Assembly (NCBI RefSeq): GCF_006385705.1
Contig: NZ_VFRQ01000003.1
Location: forward strand, 399,927-463,926
Length of the DNA: 64,000 nt
From: Pontibacter mangrovi
Lineage (GTDB): Bacteria; Bacteroidota; Bacteroidia; Cytophagales; Hymenobacteraceae
Direction of reading: 5' to 3'
The notes under the pieces were generated by a model, which was not told where the DNA came from, searched no databases, and saw only the letters and a program-made list of their open reading frames with translations. The number at the start of each line of letters is the position of its first letter. Position 1 is the first letter of the stretch. Below are positions 32,843 through 42,259 of the stretch, piece by piece. The translations under genes were made by a program, and so were the position numbers.

Positions 32843-34366
32843 ATGCAACCCGTTAAAATCAAATCCGCACTTATTTCGGTTTACTACAAAGACCGCCTGG
32901 AGCCGCTGGTGGAGCTGCTGAAGCAACACGGCGTCAACATATACTCTACAGGTGGCACGCAGACCTTCCTGGAGGAGCAAGGCGCCCAGGTAGTAGCCGT
33001 GGAAGACCTGACCGATTACCCGTCTATCTTCGGAGGCCGCGTTAAGACCCTGCACCCAAAGGTGTTCGGGGGTATCCTGCACCGCCGCGACAACCAGAGC
33101 GACATAGCTGAGCGCGAGAAGTATGAAATCCCGCCGATTGACCTGGTGGTGGTGGACCTTTACCCGTTCGAGGAGACCGTTGCCTCCGGAGCGTCTGAAG
33201 CGGATGTGATCGAGAAAATAGACATCGGCGGTATCTCCCTGATCCGTGCGGCTGCCAAGAACTTCAAAGATGTGCTGATCGTGTCTTCGCGTGAGCAGTA
33301 TGACGAAGTGGTGGAACTGCTGCAGGAGAAAGACGGTGCTACAGAGTTGGAGGACCGCAAGCGTTTCGCAGCAAAGGCCTTCAAGGTATCTTCGCACTAT
33401 GACACGCACATCTTCAACTACATGAACCGCGAGGGCGAGATTCAGGCCTTTAAGCAGAGCGTGCAGCACAGCATGCCGCTGCGCTACGGCGAGAACCCGC
33501 ATCAGAAAGGCACCTTCTATGGCAACCTGGAAGACCTGTTTGAGCAACTGAACGGCAAGCAGCTTTCTTACAACAACCTGGTGGACGTGGACGCTGCCGT
33601 GGCCCTGGCCGCTGAGTTCGAGGAGCCGGTGGTAGCTATCCTCAAGCACACGAACGCCTGCGGCTGCGCTACCGGCGACACCATGAAGGAGGCTTACCTG
33701 AACGCCCTATCTTCTGACCCCGTATCGGCTTTCGGAGGTGTGATCATCGCCAACCGCACCATCGATCTGGCCGTGGCCGAGGAACTGAACAAGTTGTTTT
33801 TCGAGGTGCTGATCGCCCCTGAATTTGACGCAGACGCGCTGGAGCTGCTGAAGACGAAGAAAAACCGCATCCTACTGAAGCAGAAGCCGGTGGAACTGCC
33901 AACCAAACTATTCAAGACGCTGCTGAACGGCGTGATTGAGCAGGACAAGGATTTGGCTACCGAAACCGAGGCTGACTTTAAAACCGCCACCAAGCGCCAG
34001 CCAACCGCCGAGGAGAAAAAGGCCCTGGTGTTCGCGGCCAAAGTATGCAAGCACACCAAGTCCAACACCATCGTATTGGCTACGGATAAGATGATGTTCG
34101 CCAGCGGCGTGGGCCAAACCTCCCGCGTGGATGCCCTGCGCCAGGCCATCGAGAAAGCCCAGAGCTTCGGCTTTGACGTGAGCAAGACCGTAATGGCCTC
34201 CGACGCCTTCTTCCCGTTCCCGGACTGCGTGGAGATCGCCGACAAGGCAGGTGTAAAAGCGGTGGTACAGCCGGGCGGCTCCATTAAGGATCAGGACTCC
34301 ATCGACTATTGCGATGCCCACAACATGGCCATGGTGATGACCGGCGTGCGCCACTTTAAGCACTAA
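32843..34366 (+). CDS. purH: Bifunctional AICAR transformylase/IMP cyclohydrolase
   Basis: A 507-residue protein doing the last two steps of IMP synthesis. The N-terminal cyclohydrolase domain begins KIKSALISVYYKDRLEPLV with STGGTQTFLEEQ and GGRVKTLHPKVFGGIL; the transformylase domain holds LRYGENPHQKGTFYG, KHTNACGCATG and DAFFPFPDCVEIA. ATG 32843 fits the family length; an open reading further upstream only overlaps purN in another frame. A strong terminator follows. Confidence 0.96.
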   Translation: MQPVKIKSALISVYYKDRLEPLVELLKQHGVNIYSTGGTQTFLEEQGAQVVAVEDLTDYPSIFGGRVKTLHPKVFGGILHRRDNQSDIAEREKYEIPPIDLVVVDLYPFEETVASGASEADVIEKIDIGGISLIRAAAKNFKDVLIVSSREQYDEVVELLQEKDGATELEDRKRFAAKAFKVSSHYDTHIFNYMNREGEIQAFKQSVQHSMPLRYGENPHQKGTFYGNLEDLFEQLNGKQLSYNNLVDVDAAVALAAEFEEPVVAILKHTNACGCATGDTMKEAYLNALSSDPVSAFGGVIIANRTIDLAVAEELNKLFFEVLIAPEFDADALELLKTKKNRILLKQKPVELPTKLFKTLLNGVIEQDKDLATETEADFKTATKRQPTAEEKKALVFAAKVCKHTKSNTIVLATDKMMFASGVGQTSRVDALRQAIEKAQSFGFDVSKTVMASDAFFPFPDCVEIADKAGVKAVVQPGGSIKDQDSIDYCDAHNMAMVMTGVRHFKH

Positions 34367-34398
34367 GCCGCCAAAGTATAACTTTACTTATTGATGCC

Positions 34399-34437
34399 AA
34401 TCCCCCGGTCAGCAAGTATGGCCGGGGGATTTTTTTA
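34399..34437 (+). terminator. Rho-independent terminator after purH
   Basis: Stem AATCCCCCGG/CCGGGGGATT (34399-34408 with 34422-34431) and seven T residues. Confidence 0.85.
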
Positions 34438-34579
34438 TACTTCTGCGCTATGCGCTCAATTTAGCCTTACTGCCTGCGTTAAGCTTCTAAACGGATGAAT
34501 CCGGGCTGATTTGTACAAAAAAAAATTTTTATTCTGGGCGCTGGGCAGGATATGCATTATTAATTCAGCTGAAATTCAC

Positions 34580-34587
34580 TAATTTTG
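34580..34587 (+). promoter_or_regulatory. -7 element of the mre operon
   Basis: TAATTTTG fits TAnnTTTG, 73 bp before mreB, in an AT-rich stretch; no matching -33 element. Confidence 0.45.
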
Positions 34588-34659
34588 CCGCAAGTTTTTG
34601 ATTAGAAATATTGTATATTGAAAATATAACAGGCAACCGCGCGCCTTTCATACTTCACC

Positions 34660-35685
34660 ATGGGACTATTTAATTTCTTAACCAGCGATATAGCCATTGA
34701 CCTGGGTACTGCCAATACCCTGATCATCCACAACGATAAAATTGTAGTAGACGAGCCCTCCATCATCGCCGTGGACCGCACCACAGGCCGCGTACTGGCC
34801 ATTGGCCGCAACGCCATGCAGATGCACGAGAAGACGCACGAGAACATCAAGACCATCCGCCCGCTGAAGGATGGGGTGATCGCCGACTTCCACGCCGCTG
34901 AGGAGATGATCCGGGGCATGATCAAGATGATCGACACGGGCCGCCGCCTGTTCCAGCCGTCGCACCGCATGGTGATCTGTATCCCCTCGGGCATTACCGA
35001 GGTGGAGAAACGCGCCGTGCGCGACTCTGCGCAGCATGCCGGCGCCAAGGAAGTATGGATGATCCAGGAGCCGATGGCCGCCGCCATCGGTATCGGCATT
35101 GACGTGGAGCAGCCGATCGGCTCTATGATCGTGGATATCGGGGGTGGTACAACGGAGATTGCCGTGGTGGCCCTGTCCGGTATCGTGTGCGACCAGTCTA
35201 TCCGCATCGCCGGTGACGTGTTTACCAAAGACATTCTGGATTACATGCGCCGCCAGCACAACCTGCTGATCGGCGAGCGCTCTGCCGAGAAGATCAAAAT
35301 TGAGGTAGGAGCTGCCCTGACAGAATTGGAGAACCCGCCAGCTGACTACGAGATCCGTGGCCGCGACCTGATGACCGGTATTCCGAAGGTTATCAAAGTT
35401 ACTTACCAGGAAATTGCCATTGCCTTGGATAAATCAGTTTCTAAAATAGAGGAAGCGGTACTGAAGGCACTGGAAATTGCGCCGCCTGAACTATCTGCCG
35501 ACATCTACGACAATGGTATACACCTGACAGGTGGTGGCGCATTGCTTCGTGGGTTTGACAAGCGCTTGGCTGCCAAAACCAAGCTCCCGATCCACATTGC
35601 CGAAGACCCACTAAGAGCGGTGGTGCGTGGCACGGGTGCTGCCATCAAGAATATCGAAGGATTCAAGAATGTCCTGCTAACCTAA
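34660..35685 (+). CDS. mreB: Rod shape-determining actin homologue MreB
   Basis: A 341-residue actin-fold ATPase. Phosphate 1 motif is IAIDLGTANTLI (about 9-20), phosphate 2 MIVDIGGGTTEIAVV and the adenosine motif IHLTGGGALLRG. MreB filaments guide the elongasome along the membrane. It heads a five-gene cluster mreB-mreC-mreD-mrdA-rodA with overlaps or short gaps, the complete core of the lateral wall synthesis machine. The promoter is probably at 34580. Confidence 0.97.
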   Translation: MGLFNFLTSDIAIDLGTANTLIIHNDKIVVDEPSIIAVDRTTGRVLAIGRNAMQMHEKTHENIKTIRPLKDGVIADFHAAEEMIRGMIKMIDTGRRLFQPSHRMVICIPSGITEVEKRAVRDSAQHAGAKEVWMIQEPMAAAIGIGIDVEQPIGSMIVDIGGGTTEIAVVALSGIVCDQSIRIAGDVFTKDILDYMRRQHNLLIGERSAEKIKIEVGAALTELENPPADYEIRGRDLMTGIPKVIKVTYQEIAIALDKSVSKIEEAVLKALEIAPPELSADIYDNGIHLTGGGALLRGFDKRLAAKTKLPIHIAEDPLRAVVRGTGAAIKNIEGFKNVLLT

Positions 35686-35694
35686 CAGGGCCGC

Positions 35695-36561
35695 ATGCGG
35701 AATCTATTTGCATTTATTTACCGGTTCCGTGCGTTCCTCGTGTTCCTGCTGCTGGAGGCGCTGTGTGTGTTCCTGATCGTGCGCTACAATACGTACCAGG
35801 GCGCTGCCTTTTTTAACTCGGCAAACAGGTATGTGGGGCAGGTACTGGAGTTCCAGAGCGGCATAACGGACTACTTTCGGCTCACGAACATCAACCAGTC
35901 GCTGGCCAGCGAGAACGCTGCCCTGCGCCAGGAGCTGATGCAGTACCGCCAGGCAGCCCTTATCGACAGTGCCGCTGAGTTGGACACCACTTATGTGCCC
36001 GCCTCCGACACCACGGCAGCGCCGCCCTATAACCTCATGGCCGGCCATGTGATCAATAACTCGGTGCGCCGCCTGAACAACTACCTGACGATTGCACGGG
36101 GCACGGCAGATGGCGTGCAGCCGGGCATGGGCGTGATTTCGCCGGAAGGCGTGGTAGGCCGCGTGAAAACCGTGTCGGAGCATTACTCGACGGTTACATC
36201 GCTGCTGCACTCGCAGATGCTGGTATCCGCCAAGATTAAGAAAGACAATACCTTTGGCACCATAAAGTGGCAGGGCGGCGACTACCGCACCGCAATGTTG
36301 GAGTATATCCCGCTACACGTGAAGCCTGAGAAAGGCGATACCATCGTGACGAGCGGCTTTAATACTGTTTTCCCGGAAGGCATTACGGTCGGCACGATCA
36401 GCTCTGTGGAGCAGGAGCCGGATAAGAGTTTTTATACCATAGCCGTTAAACTGAGCGTGGACTTTGCGCAGCTGTCTTATGTATATGTGGTGGAGAACAC
36501 CCGCAAGGAAGAGCGCGACACCCTGGAACTAGACGCAGGCATATTACCAGATGAACAATAG
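35695..36561 (+). CDS. mreC: Rod shape-determining protein MreC
   Basis: A 288-residue protein with one N-terminal membrane helix (residues 10-28), a coiled coil (about 65-100, ENAALRQELMQYRQAAL) and the double beta-barrel with GVQPGMGVISPEGVVGRV and DTIVTSGFNTVFPEGITVG. It scaffolds PBP2 and MreD in the periplasm. The gene is 9 bp after mreB and overlaps mreD by 11 bp. Confidence 0.93.
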   Translation: MRNLFAFIYRFRAFLVFLLLEALCVFLIVRYNTYQGAAFFNSANRYVGQVLEFQSGITDYFRLTNINQSLASENAALRQELMQYRQAALIDSAAELDTTYVPASDTTAAPPYNLMAGHVINNSVRRLNNYLTIARGTADGVQPGMGVISPEGVVGRVKTVSEHYSTVTSLLHSQMLVSAKIKKDNTFGTIKWQGGDYRTAMLEYIPLHVKPEKGDTIVTSGFNTVFPEGITVGTISSVEQEPDKSFYTIAVKLSVDFAQLSYVYVVENTRKEERDTLELDAGILPDEQ

Positions 36562-37084
36562 CTTTGGCCTAACACATATTGTCCAGTTTTTTTTGTTTGT
36601 AGCGCTGCAGGTGCTGCTCATGGGCAACCTTGCGCTCTACAGCACAGGCTTCTGCTTTATCTACGTAGCCTTTCTACTGTACTTACCCCTGAATTTCAGC
36701 AGGATATGGCTGTTGATACTCGGATTCCTGATCGGGTTTACGGTAGACGTGTTTTACGATACTATGGGCATACACGCGGCGGCAAGCGTTTTGCTGGCCT
36801 TTTTAAGGCCACACGTATTGAACCTTCTGACACCGCGCGATGGTTACGACAACAGCGATACTGTAAACATACATGTTATGGGCTCGGGCTGGTTTCTGTC
36901 CTATGCCTTCACGCTGATTCTGTTCCACCACCTGGCCGTGTTCTTCCTGGAGACGCTTACGCTCCAGACGCTCTGGTACACGCTGGCAAAAACAGTGCTC
37001 AGCACCTTGTTTACAGGTATTGTTGTCGTAATTATACAACTTCTGTTCTTCTCACCTAAGCGAGAGCGAATAGATTACCGATGA
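36551..37084 (+). CDS. mreD: Rod shape-determining protein MreD
   Basis: A 177-residue membrane protein with five to six hydrophobic helices (LTHIVQFFLFVALQVLLMG, IWLLILGFLIGFTVDVFYD and others). The GFTVDVFYDTMGIHA segment is the conserved core of MreD. It overlaps mreC by 11 bp and its stop overlaps the mrdA start as ATGA. MreD completes the MreCD membrane complex. Confidence 0.88.
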   Translation: MNNSFGLTHIVQFFLFVALQVLLMGNLALYSTGFCFIYVAFLLYLPLNFSRIWLLILGFLIGFTVDVFYDTMGIHAAASVLLAFLRPHVLNLLTPRDGYDNSDTVNIHVMGSGWFLSYAFTLILFHHLAVFFLETLTLQTLWYTLAKTVLSTLFTGIVVVIIQLLFFSPKRERIDYR

Positions 37085-38907
37085 AGTACTTAGAAAACAG
37101 AAAATACATTATCCAAGGCATTTTCCTGTTGGTGGGCTTTGTGTTCGCCAGCCGCCTTTTCTATATCCAGGTAGTGGACAGCAGCTACAAGCAGGCTGCC
37201 GAAACCAACGCCATCAAACCCGTTATCCAGTATCCTTTCCGGGGGCTGATCTACGACCGCAACGGCAAGCTGCTGGTGCAGAACACGCCGGTGTACGACC
37301 TGATGGTGGTGCCTAAGGATATCAAGAACCTGGACACGCTACGGCTGGCCGAGCTGGTAAAGCTGCCGGTGGAGGATGTGCGGGAGCGCCTGAAAAAGGC
37401 CCGCGCCTATTCTTATGTGCAGCCCTCCCCTTTCTACCAGAAGCTGAGCACGCAGGAGTTTGCCTATATCCAGAACAACCTCATCGACTTCCCGGGCTTT
37501 TATATTAATGCCCGCACCGCCCGCGGTTACCCGCACCAAAGCCTGGCGCATGCCCTGGGCTATATTGCCGAGATCAGCCCGAAGCAGCTGGAGGACAGCA
37601 CCTACCGCGGCTACCGCCCCGGCGACTACATTGGCAAGAGCGGCATAGAGCTGGAGTACGAGAAGTACCTGATGGGCCAGCGCGGCGTGAAGTATAAAAT
37701 GGTGAACGTGCGCGGCGTGGAGAAAGGCTCCTTCCGCGACGGCGCCTTCGATACGCTGGCGGTGGCCGGGGAGAACCTCGTCAGCACCATCGACCTGGAC
37801 CTGCAGGCTTACGGCGAGTTCTTGATGAACGGCGCTAAAGGCAGCGTGGTGGCCATTGAGCCTGCCACCGGCGAGGTGTTGGCCTATGTTTCCGCCCCCT
37901 TCTACGACCCGAACCTGTTTACCGGCAAAGACTACGGCAAGAACTACATGGCCCTGCTCAGCGACTCGAACAAGACCATGTTCAACCGCCCGATCATGGC
38001 CAGCAGCAACCCGCCAGGCTCTATCTTTAAGCTGGCGCAGGCGCTGGTGGCGCTACAGGATGGGGTTATCACGCCCAATACGGGCTTTCCGTGTAATCAG
38101 AGTCTAGTGAAGTGCTCGCATGCCCACCTTGCCCCTACCAACTTGTCCATCGCCATACAAACCTCCTGTAACCCCTACTTCTACCAGGTGTTCAGGGCCG
38201 ACATCAACCGGGGCAAGTCTAAAAACACGTTTACCGACACGGCCCTGGGGCTGGCAGAGTGGCGCGAGAAGATCACCAGCTTTGGCTTTGGCACAAAGCT
38301 GGGGATAGACCTGCCAAACGAGAAGCAAGGCATCATCGCCTCACCCGAGATGTACAACAAAGTATACGGCGAGAACCGCTGGAAATTTTCCACCATCTAC
38401 TCGGTAAGTATAGGCCAGGGAGAGTTGGGGGTTACGCCGCTGCAGATGGCCAACTTTATGGCCACCATCGCTAACCGCGGCTACTATGTTACTCCGCACA
38501 TCGTGCGCTCTATCGGGGAGGACGGCAAGCCCCTGCCTGAGTACCAGAAACGCCACTACACCAGCATCGACTCCAAGCACTTTGAGCCGGTGATTGATGG
38601 CATGGCAGCCGTGGTGGAGTCGGGCACGGGCCGCAACGCGAACCTGTCTAAACTGGGCATAGCCGTGTGTGGCAAAACTGGTACGGCAGAAAACCCGCAG
38701 GGCAAGGACCACGCTGTGTTCGTGGCATTCGCGCCGAAGGATAACCCGAAAATAGCCATAGCTGTGTATGTAGAGAACGCTGGCTTCGGGGCCCAGTCGG
38801 CGGCACCGATTGCCGGCCTCATGATAGAGAAGTATTTAACGGACTCTGTGTCTAGAAAACCAATGGAGAAATGGGTGTTGAGCAGAAAGTACTTGGAAAT
38901 AGACTAG
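37081..38907 (+). CDS. mrdA: Penicillin-binding protein 2 (elongation transpeptidase)
   Basis: A 608-residue class B PBP. One N-terminal membrane helix is followed by the PBP dimer domain (RGLIYDRNGKLL near 55) and the transpeptidase domain. The catalytic motifs are SSNPPGSIFKL (Ser-x-x-Lys), SCN in QTSCNPYFY and KTG in VCGKTGTAENP. It cross-links peptidoglycan during lateral growth with RodA, whose gene overlaps its 3' end by 37 bp. Confidence 0.95.
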   Translation: MKYLENRKYIIQGIFLLVGFVFASRLFYIQVVDSSYKQAAETNAIKPVIQYPFRGLIYDRNGKLLVQNTPVYDLMVVPKDIKNLDTLRLAELVKLPVEDVRERLKKARAYSYVQPSPFYQKLSTQEFAYIQNNLIDFPGFYINARTARGYPHQSLAHALGYIAEISPKQLEDSTYRGYRPGDYIGKSGIELEYEKYLMGQRGVKYKMVNVRGVEKGSFRDGAFDTLAVAGENLVSTIDLDLQAYGEFLMNGAKGSVVAIEPATGEVLAYVSAPFYDPNLFTGKDYGKNYMALLSDSNKTMFNRPIMASSNPPGSIFKLAQALVALQDGVITPNTGFPCNQSLVKCSHAHLAPTNLSIAIQTSCNPYFYQVFRADINRGKSKNTFTDTALGLAEWREKITSFGFGTKLGIDLPNEKQGIIASPEMYNKVYGENRWKFSTIYSVSIGQGELGVTPLQMANFMATIANRGYYVTPHIVRSIGEDGKPLPEYQKRHYTSIDSKHFEPVIDGMAAVVESGTGRNANLSKLGIAVCGKTGTAENPQGKDHAVFVAFAPKDNPKIAIAVYVENAGFGAQSAAPIAGLMIEKYLTDSVSRKPMEKWVLSRKYLEID

Positions 38908-40199
38908 TAAATACGCCACAGCGTAGCCGCCGCACCTCTGGCTTCATTGCCCCGCACCTGGACTGGGTAACGGTGCTGCTATATTTCCTGCTGGTGGCGC
39001 TGGGGTGGATGAACATCTATGCCGCCGTGTATAGCCCTGAGAATGTGATCAACATTTTCAGCATGGACATTAACTCCGGTAAGCAGCTGGCTTGGATTGG
39101 TGCCTCTTTCCTGCTGATACTGGTGCTGCTGGTAGTGGATTACAAGATTTACGAGCATTTGGCTTACCCCATTTACGGCTTCATCATCCTGCTGCTGCTG
39201 GTAACGCTGGTGGTGGCAAAGCCTATTGCCGGCTCCCGCTCCTGGCTGGACTTAGGAGCAGGCATACGCCTGCAGCCCGCCGAGCTGGCCAAGTTTGCCA
39301 CGGCGCTGGCTGCCTCCAGGTTTTTGGGAAGTATAAACCTGCGCCAGCAAAACTTTAAGGACCAGATGATCCTGGCTGCCATCACCTTTGTGCCGCCGCT
39401 TATCATTGTGCTGCAGAACGAAACCGGCTCTGCGCTGGTGTTCGGGGCCTTTATCCTGGCTTACTTCCGGGAGGGCATGTCGCCGCTTATCCTGATCATT
39501 GGAGGCTCTGCGGCCGCCATTTTTATACTTACGCTACTGGTGCCCAAGCTGTACCTGATCGTGGGTATTACCGTACTTATGGCGCTGGCCACCTGGCTGG
39601 ACTACCGCCTGCTGCGCCGTTTTAAGGTGATGATCGGGCTTTGGTTAGTGGTGGTGGGCATGGTTTTCAGCGTAGACTTCTTTGTGAATGACGTGCTGCA
39701 GCCGCACCAGCAGAACCGCATTAAAGCACTCATCAACCCTGAGGCCGACCCCTTGGGCTACGGCTGGAACGTAACGCAATCCAAAATTGCCATCGGCTCG
39801 GGCGGCCTGTGGGGCAAAGGCTTCTTAAACGGCACGCAAACAAAATTTGACTTTGTGCCAGAGCAAAGCACCGACTTTATCTTCTGCACGATCGGCGAAG
39901 AGCATGGCTGGATTGGCAGCACCGTGCTGATAGGCTTGTTTATGGCCCTTCTCATACGCCTGGTAAGTATAGCGGAGCGGCAGAAATCCGTGTTTGCCCG
40001 CACCTATGGCTATTGCGTTGCCTCCATCATCTTCTTCCATTTTCTGGTGAACGTGGGCATGACGATCGGGCTGGCGCCGGTGGTGGGCATCCCGCTTCCG
40101 TTTTTCAGCTATGGCGGCTCCTCACTGTGGTCGTTCACCATCCTGCTCTTTATACTTCTAGCCATAGACGCCAACCGGGCAAAGGACCTGGCGAGGTAG
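38871..40199 (+). CDS. rodA: SEDS peptidoglycan polymerase RodA
   Basis: A 442-residue SEDS protein with about ten membrane helices. AGSRSWLDLGAGIRLQPAELAKFATAL, QNETGSALVFGAF, STDFIFCTIGEEHGWIGS and PLPFFSYGGSSLW are the classical SEDS blocks, including the catalytic Asp region. It polymerises glycan strands with PBP2. The start lies inside mrdA in another frame; the first 28 residues form a basic cytoplasmic tail. Last gene of the mre cluster. Confidence 0.95.
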   Translation: MGVEQKVLGNRLVNTPQRSRRTSGFIAPHLDWVTVLLYFLLVALGWMNIYAAVYSPENVINIFSMDINSGKQLAWIGASFLLILVLLVVDYKIYEHLAYPIYGFIILLLLVTLVVAKPIAGSRSWLDLGAGIRLQPAELAKFATALAASRFLGSINLRQQNFKDQMILAAITFVPPLIIVLQNETGSALVFGAFILAYFREGMSPLILIIGGSAAAIFILTLLVPKLYLIVGITVLMALATWLDYRLLRRFKVMIGLWLVVVGMVFSVDFFVNDVLQPHQQNRIKALINPEADPLGYGWNVTQSKIAIGSGGLWGKGFLNGTQTKFDFVPEQSTDFIFCTIGEEHGWIGSTVLIGLFMALLIRLVSIAERQKSVFARTYGYCVASIIFFHFLVNVGMTIGLAPVVGIPLPFFSYGGSSLWSFTILLFILLAIDANRAKDLAR

Positions 40200-40240
40200 T
40201 TAAGTCCTGAAAACCTTTCACCGTTTGCCAGCGCCCGACC

Positions 40241-41314
40241 CTATGTCGTAAGCGCCTCCTCCGTTCGCACATCCTCCGGAGCCAGCGCTGCAGCGGCGTC
40301 ATTGGGCAGTGGCACCGTGCCCTTCCTGCTAAATGGCAGCGCCCCGCTCACGCTGCGGTTCCATGCCCTCAGTTGCATCTTGACGCTCCTGGACACCTGA
40401 TGCTCCACATAGTAATTGATGAGCCAGGCCATGAGTGTTATACCTGCAAAAATAGCAGCAACGATGGCTAAGTGCGCCCAAATGTTATCTGTCGGGAACA
40501 ACCTCCGGAATGCCAGGCCTATCTCCTGGTGCAACAGGTAGAATGGGTAGGAGATTTCGCCCATGAACAAAGCCCATTTGTACCGGCTCAGGAACTGTAG
40601 CTTACCTGCCACTAGCAGGCCGAACACACCAAAGCAGGCAGCAATGAGCACCGCCTCCACCGTATGGTTATAGTAGCTTAGGTGCTTCCCGAACGTGTAC
40701 TGTGTCGTGATTGCCAGGCACAGCAGCAGGCCTATCCCATGTGCTGGTTTTAGCTTCTGCCCTATGTACACCTGGTAAAAGATGATACCGGCCACAAAGA
40801 GGCCAAAATACTTTACCACGTCCTGCAAGTGCTTCTGCATCGCCACTTCAGGATTCAGAAACAGGCCGCCCAGTGCCGCCAGCAGCATCAGCCCGCCCCA
40901 GAGGCGCGCGCGCCGCACCGCCCCGACAACCAATGCCCCGAAAACGATCACATAGAACACCAACTCCTCGGTTAAGCTCCAATAAGCCCCGTCTACATTC
41001 TTTTCTCCAAGGAACATCTGGAACATCGTCAGGTTATAGGCCAGCTGCTTCATCGTTACACCCTGCCCATCCGCCAGGAGCACCAGAAAAGTAAGAGCTA
41101 AGCACACCCAATACGCTGGGTAGAGCCGTGAGAAGCGGCTTATTACAAAATCAGAGGAGGTTTTGACATTGTTGGCTGTTAAAAAGATAACAAAGCCGGA
41201 TATGATAAAAAACAGGTATACTCCCAGGTATCCGTAGTCGAACAGTTGAAAATGAAACAGGAAAACTCCAAAAGCTGCGAAGCCACGTAGTGCGTCTAGT
41301 TCTTTTATTCTCAT
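40241..41314 (-). CDS. Acyltransferase 3 family membrane protein
   Basis: A 357-residue protein with about ten membrane helices. The opening MRIKELDALRGFAAFGVFLFH carries the family motif ELDALRG and the proposed catalytic His; FFIISGFVIF is the second conserved block. These enzymes move acetyl or other acyl groups onto surface sugars. I chose ATG 41314 because the motif is normally at the very start; an ATG at 41368 would add 18 residues. The donor and acceptor are unknown, and no glycan genes are near. It converges with rodA. Confidence 0.88.
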   Translation of the reverse strand: MRIKELDALRGFAAFGVFLFHFQLFDYGYLGVYLFFIISGFVIFLTANNVKTSSDFVISRFSRLYPAYWVCLALTFLVLLADGQGVTMKQLAYNLTMFQMFLGEKNVDGAYWSLTEELVFYVIVFGALVVGAVRRARLWGGLMLLAALGGLFLNPEVAMQKHLQDVVKYFGLFVAGIIFYQVYIGQKLKPAHGIGLLLCLAITTQYTFGKHLSYYNHTVEAVLIAACFGVFGLLVAGKLQFLSRYKWALFMGEISYPFYLLHQEIGLAFRRLFPTDNIWAHLAIVAAIFAGITLMAWLINYYVEHQVSRSVKMQLRAWNRSVSGALPFSRKGTVPLPNDAAAALAPEDVRTEEALTT

Positions 41315-41538
41315 AGCAGGAAAGGTTTGCCTCCTAATCAGCTGTTCCGGCCACCAGGAGTTGTTCATAACACAAGTTACATTACTTTATATAAGTATAT
41401 TTGTATTACATACCTTTGTTTCGCAGTATAGTTTCGAAAATAGTGCAATTTTTAATTGATATTAATTTTGAGGCGCTGCAGGAGGAATTACAGGTTATTT
41501 TATAAAATTTGATAGGCGAACGTGGGTTGCAGGAAAAC

Positions 41539-41582
41539 AAAAAAGCCGCTTATACCTTGAAGAAAGTATAAGCGGCTTTTTT
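41539..41582 (-). terminator. Terminator after tRNA-Leu
   Basis: Perfect 17-bp stem AAAAAAGCCGCTTATAC/GTATAAGCGGCTTTTTT (41539-41555 with 41566-41582), 10-nt loop and T-rich 3' arm on either strand. The acyltransferase gene upstream on the same strand order lies beyond it. Confidence 0.85.
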
Positions 41583-41588
41583 GTTTAG

Positions 41589-41672
41589 TACCAGGAGCGG
41601 GAATCGAACCCGCACGGCCTTGCGGCCACAAGATTTTAAGTCTTGCGTGTCTACCAATTCCACCATCCCGGC
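41589..41672 (-). tRNA. tRNA-Leu(UAA)
   Basis: 84 nt reading GCCGGGATGGTGGAATTGG at the 5' end, anticodon stem with ACTTAAAAT (anticodon TAA), a long variable arm typical of leucine tRNA, GGTTCGATTCC T-loop and discriminator A. The acceptor stem pairs with two G-U pairs. No CCA is encoded. It lies 82 bp downstream of tRNA-Gly on the same strand. Confidence 0.93.
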
Positions 41673-41712
41673 AACCTCCGGGCTATTCCCGGAGAAGTGA
41701 CTTTAAAAAACA

Positions 41713-41737
41713 AAGACGTTGCTTATCACAACGTCTT
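41713..41737 (-). terminator. Terminator after tRNA-Gly
   Basis: Stem AAGACGTTG/CAACGTCTT with 7-nt loop; on the minus strand it is followed by TGTTTTTT. A second hairpin CTCCGGG-CTATT-CCCGGAG (41676-41694) precedes tRNA-Leu. Confidence 0.7.
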
Positions 41738-41754
41738 CTGTCTTGCTTTTCGAG

Positions 41755-41827
41755 AGCGGGAGACGGGATTCGAACCCGCGGCCTCGACCTTGGCAAGGTC
41801 GCGCTCTACCAACTGAGCTACTCCCGC
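41755..41827 (-). tRNA. tRNA-Gly(GCC)
   Basis: 73 nt with acceptor GCGGGAG/CTCCCGC, D-arm AGCTCAGTTGGTAGAGC, anticodon loop CTTGCCAAG (GCC), T-arm GGGTTCGAATCCC and discriminator T; CCA not encoded. A consensus promoter is 41 bp upstream. Confidence 0.95.
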
Positions 41828-41867
41828 TTTTTTGTTTTCCCTAAACCGCCGTAGTGATTTAGTGATG

Positions 41868-41897
41868 CAAAGATAGAGACAAAATCTGAGATGTCAA
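41868..41897 (-). promoter_or_regulatory. Promoter of tRNA-Gly
   Basis: On the minus strand TTG, 19-bp spacer and TATCTTTG match the Bacteroidota consensus; the tRNA begins about 41 nt downstream. Confidence 0.75.
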
Positions 41898-42259
41898 TAG
41901 TTGCCGTAAAAAAAAAACAGCCCTCACACGTTTCTACACTGATAATCAGGAAGAAAATTTTCAAGACATTTCCTGATGTTCCCGTGCAGCCAGCTGCCCC
42001 ACTTGCTTTGTTATGTAAATTTATACTTCCGGCGCCGGAAAGCAAGGGAATTTATACTTTAAAAGTATACCTATACAAGTATGAGTTCTCCAAAAGTATA
42101 GCTTATGCTCCTTCCATTGTGCCTCTGGCCCTGCGGCCCGATTGAGTCCGAGCCTCAACATCATCTTAATATCACGAATCTAAAGGTTCGCGCCAACAGG
42201 AGAGCCAGCACAAGCGGTATATTATCCCCCTGTCCCTTTCGAAAGGAGACTTTTCCCTT
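41898..42259. other. Gene-free stretch between tRNA-Gly and mutS
   Basis: No gene is seen. The stretch is rich in the AAGTATA/TATACTT word (42025, 42052, 42062 and 42093, within about 80 bp); the rest is unremarkable. Confidence 0.5.
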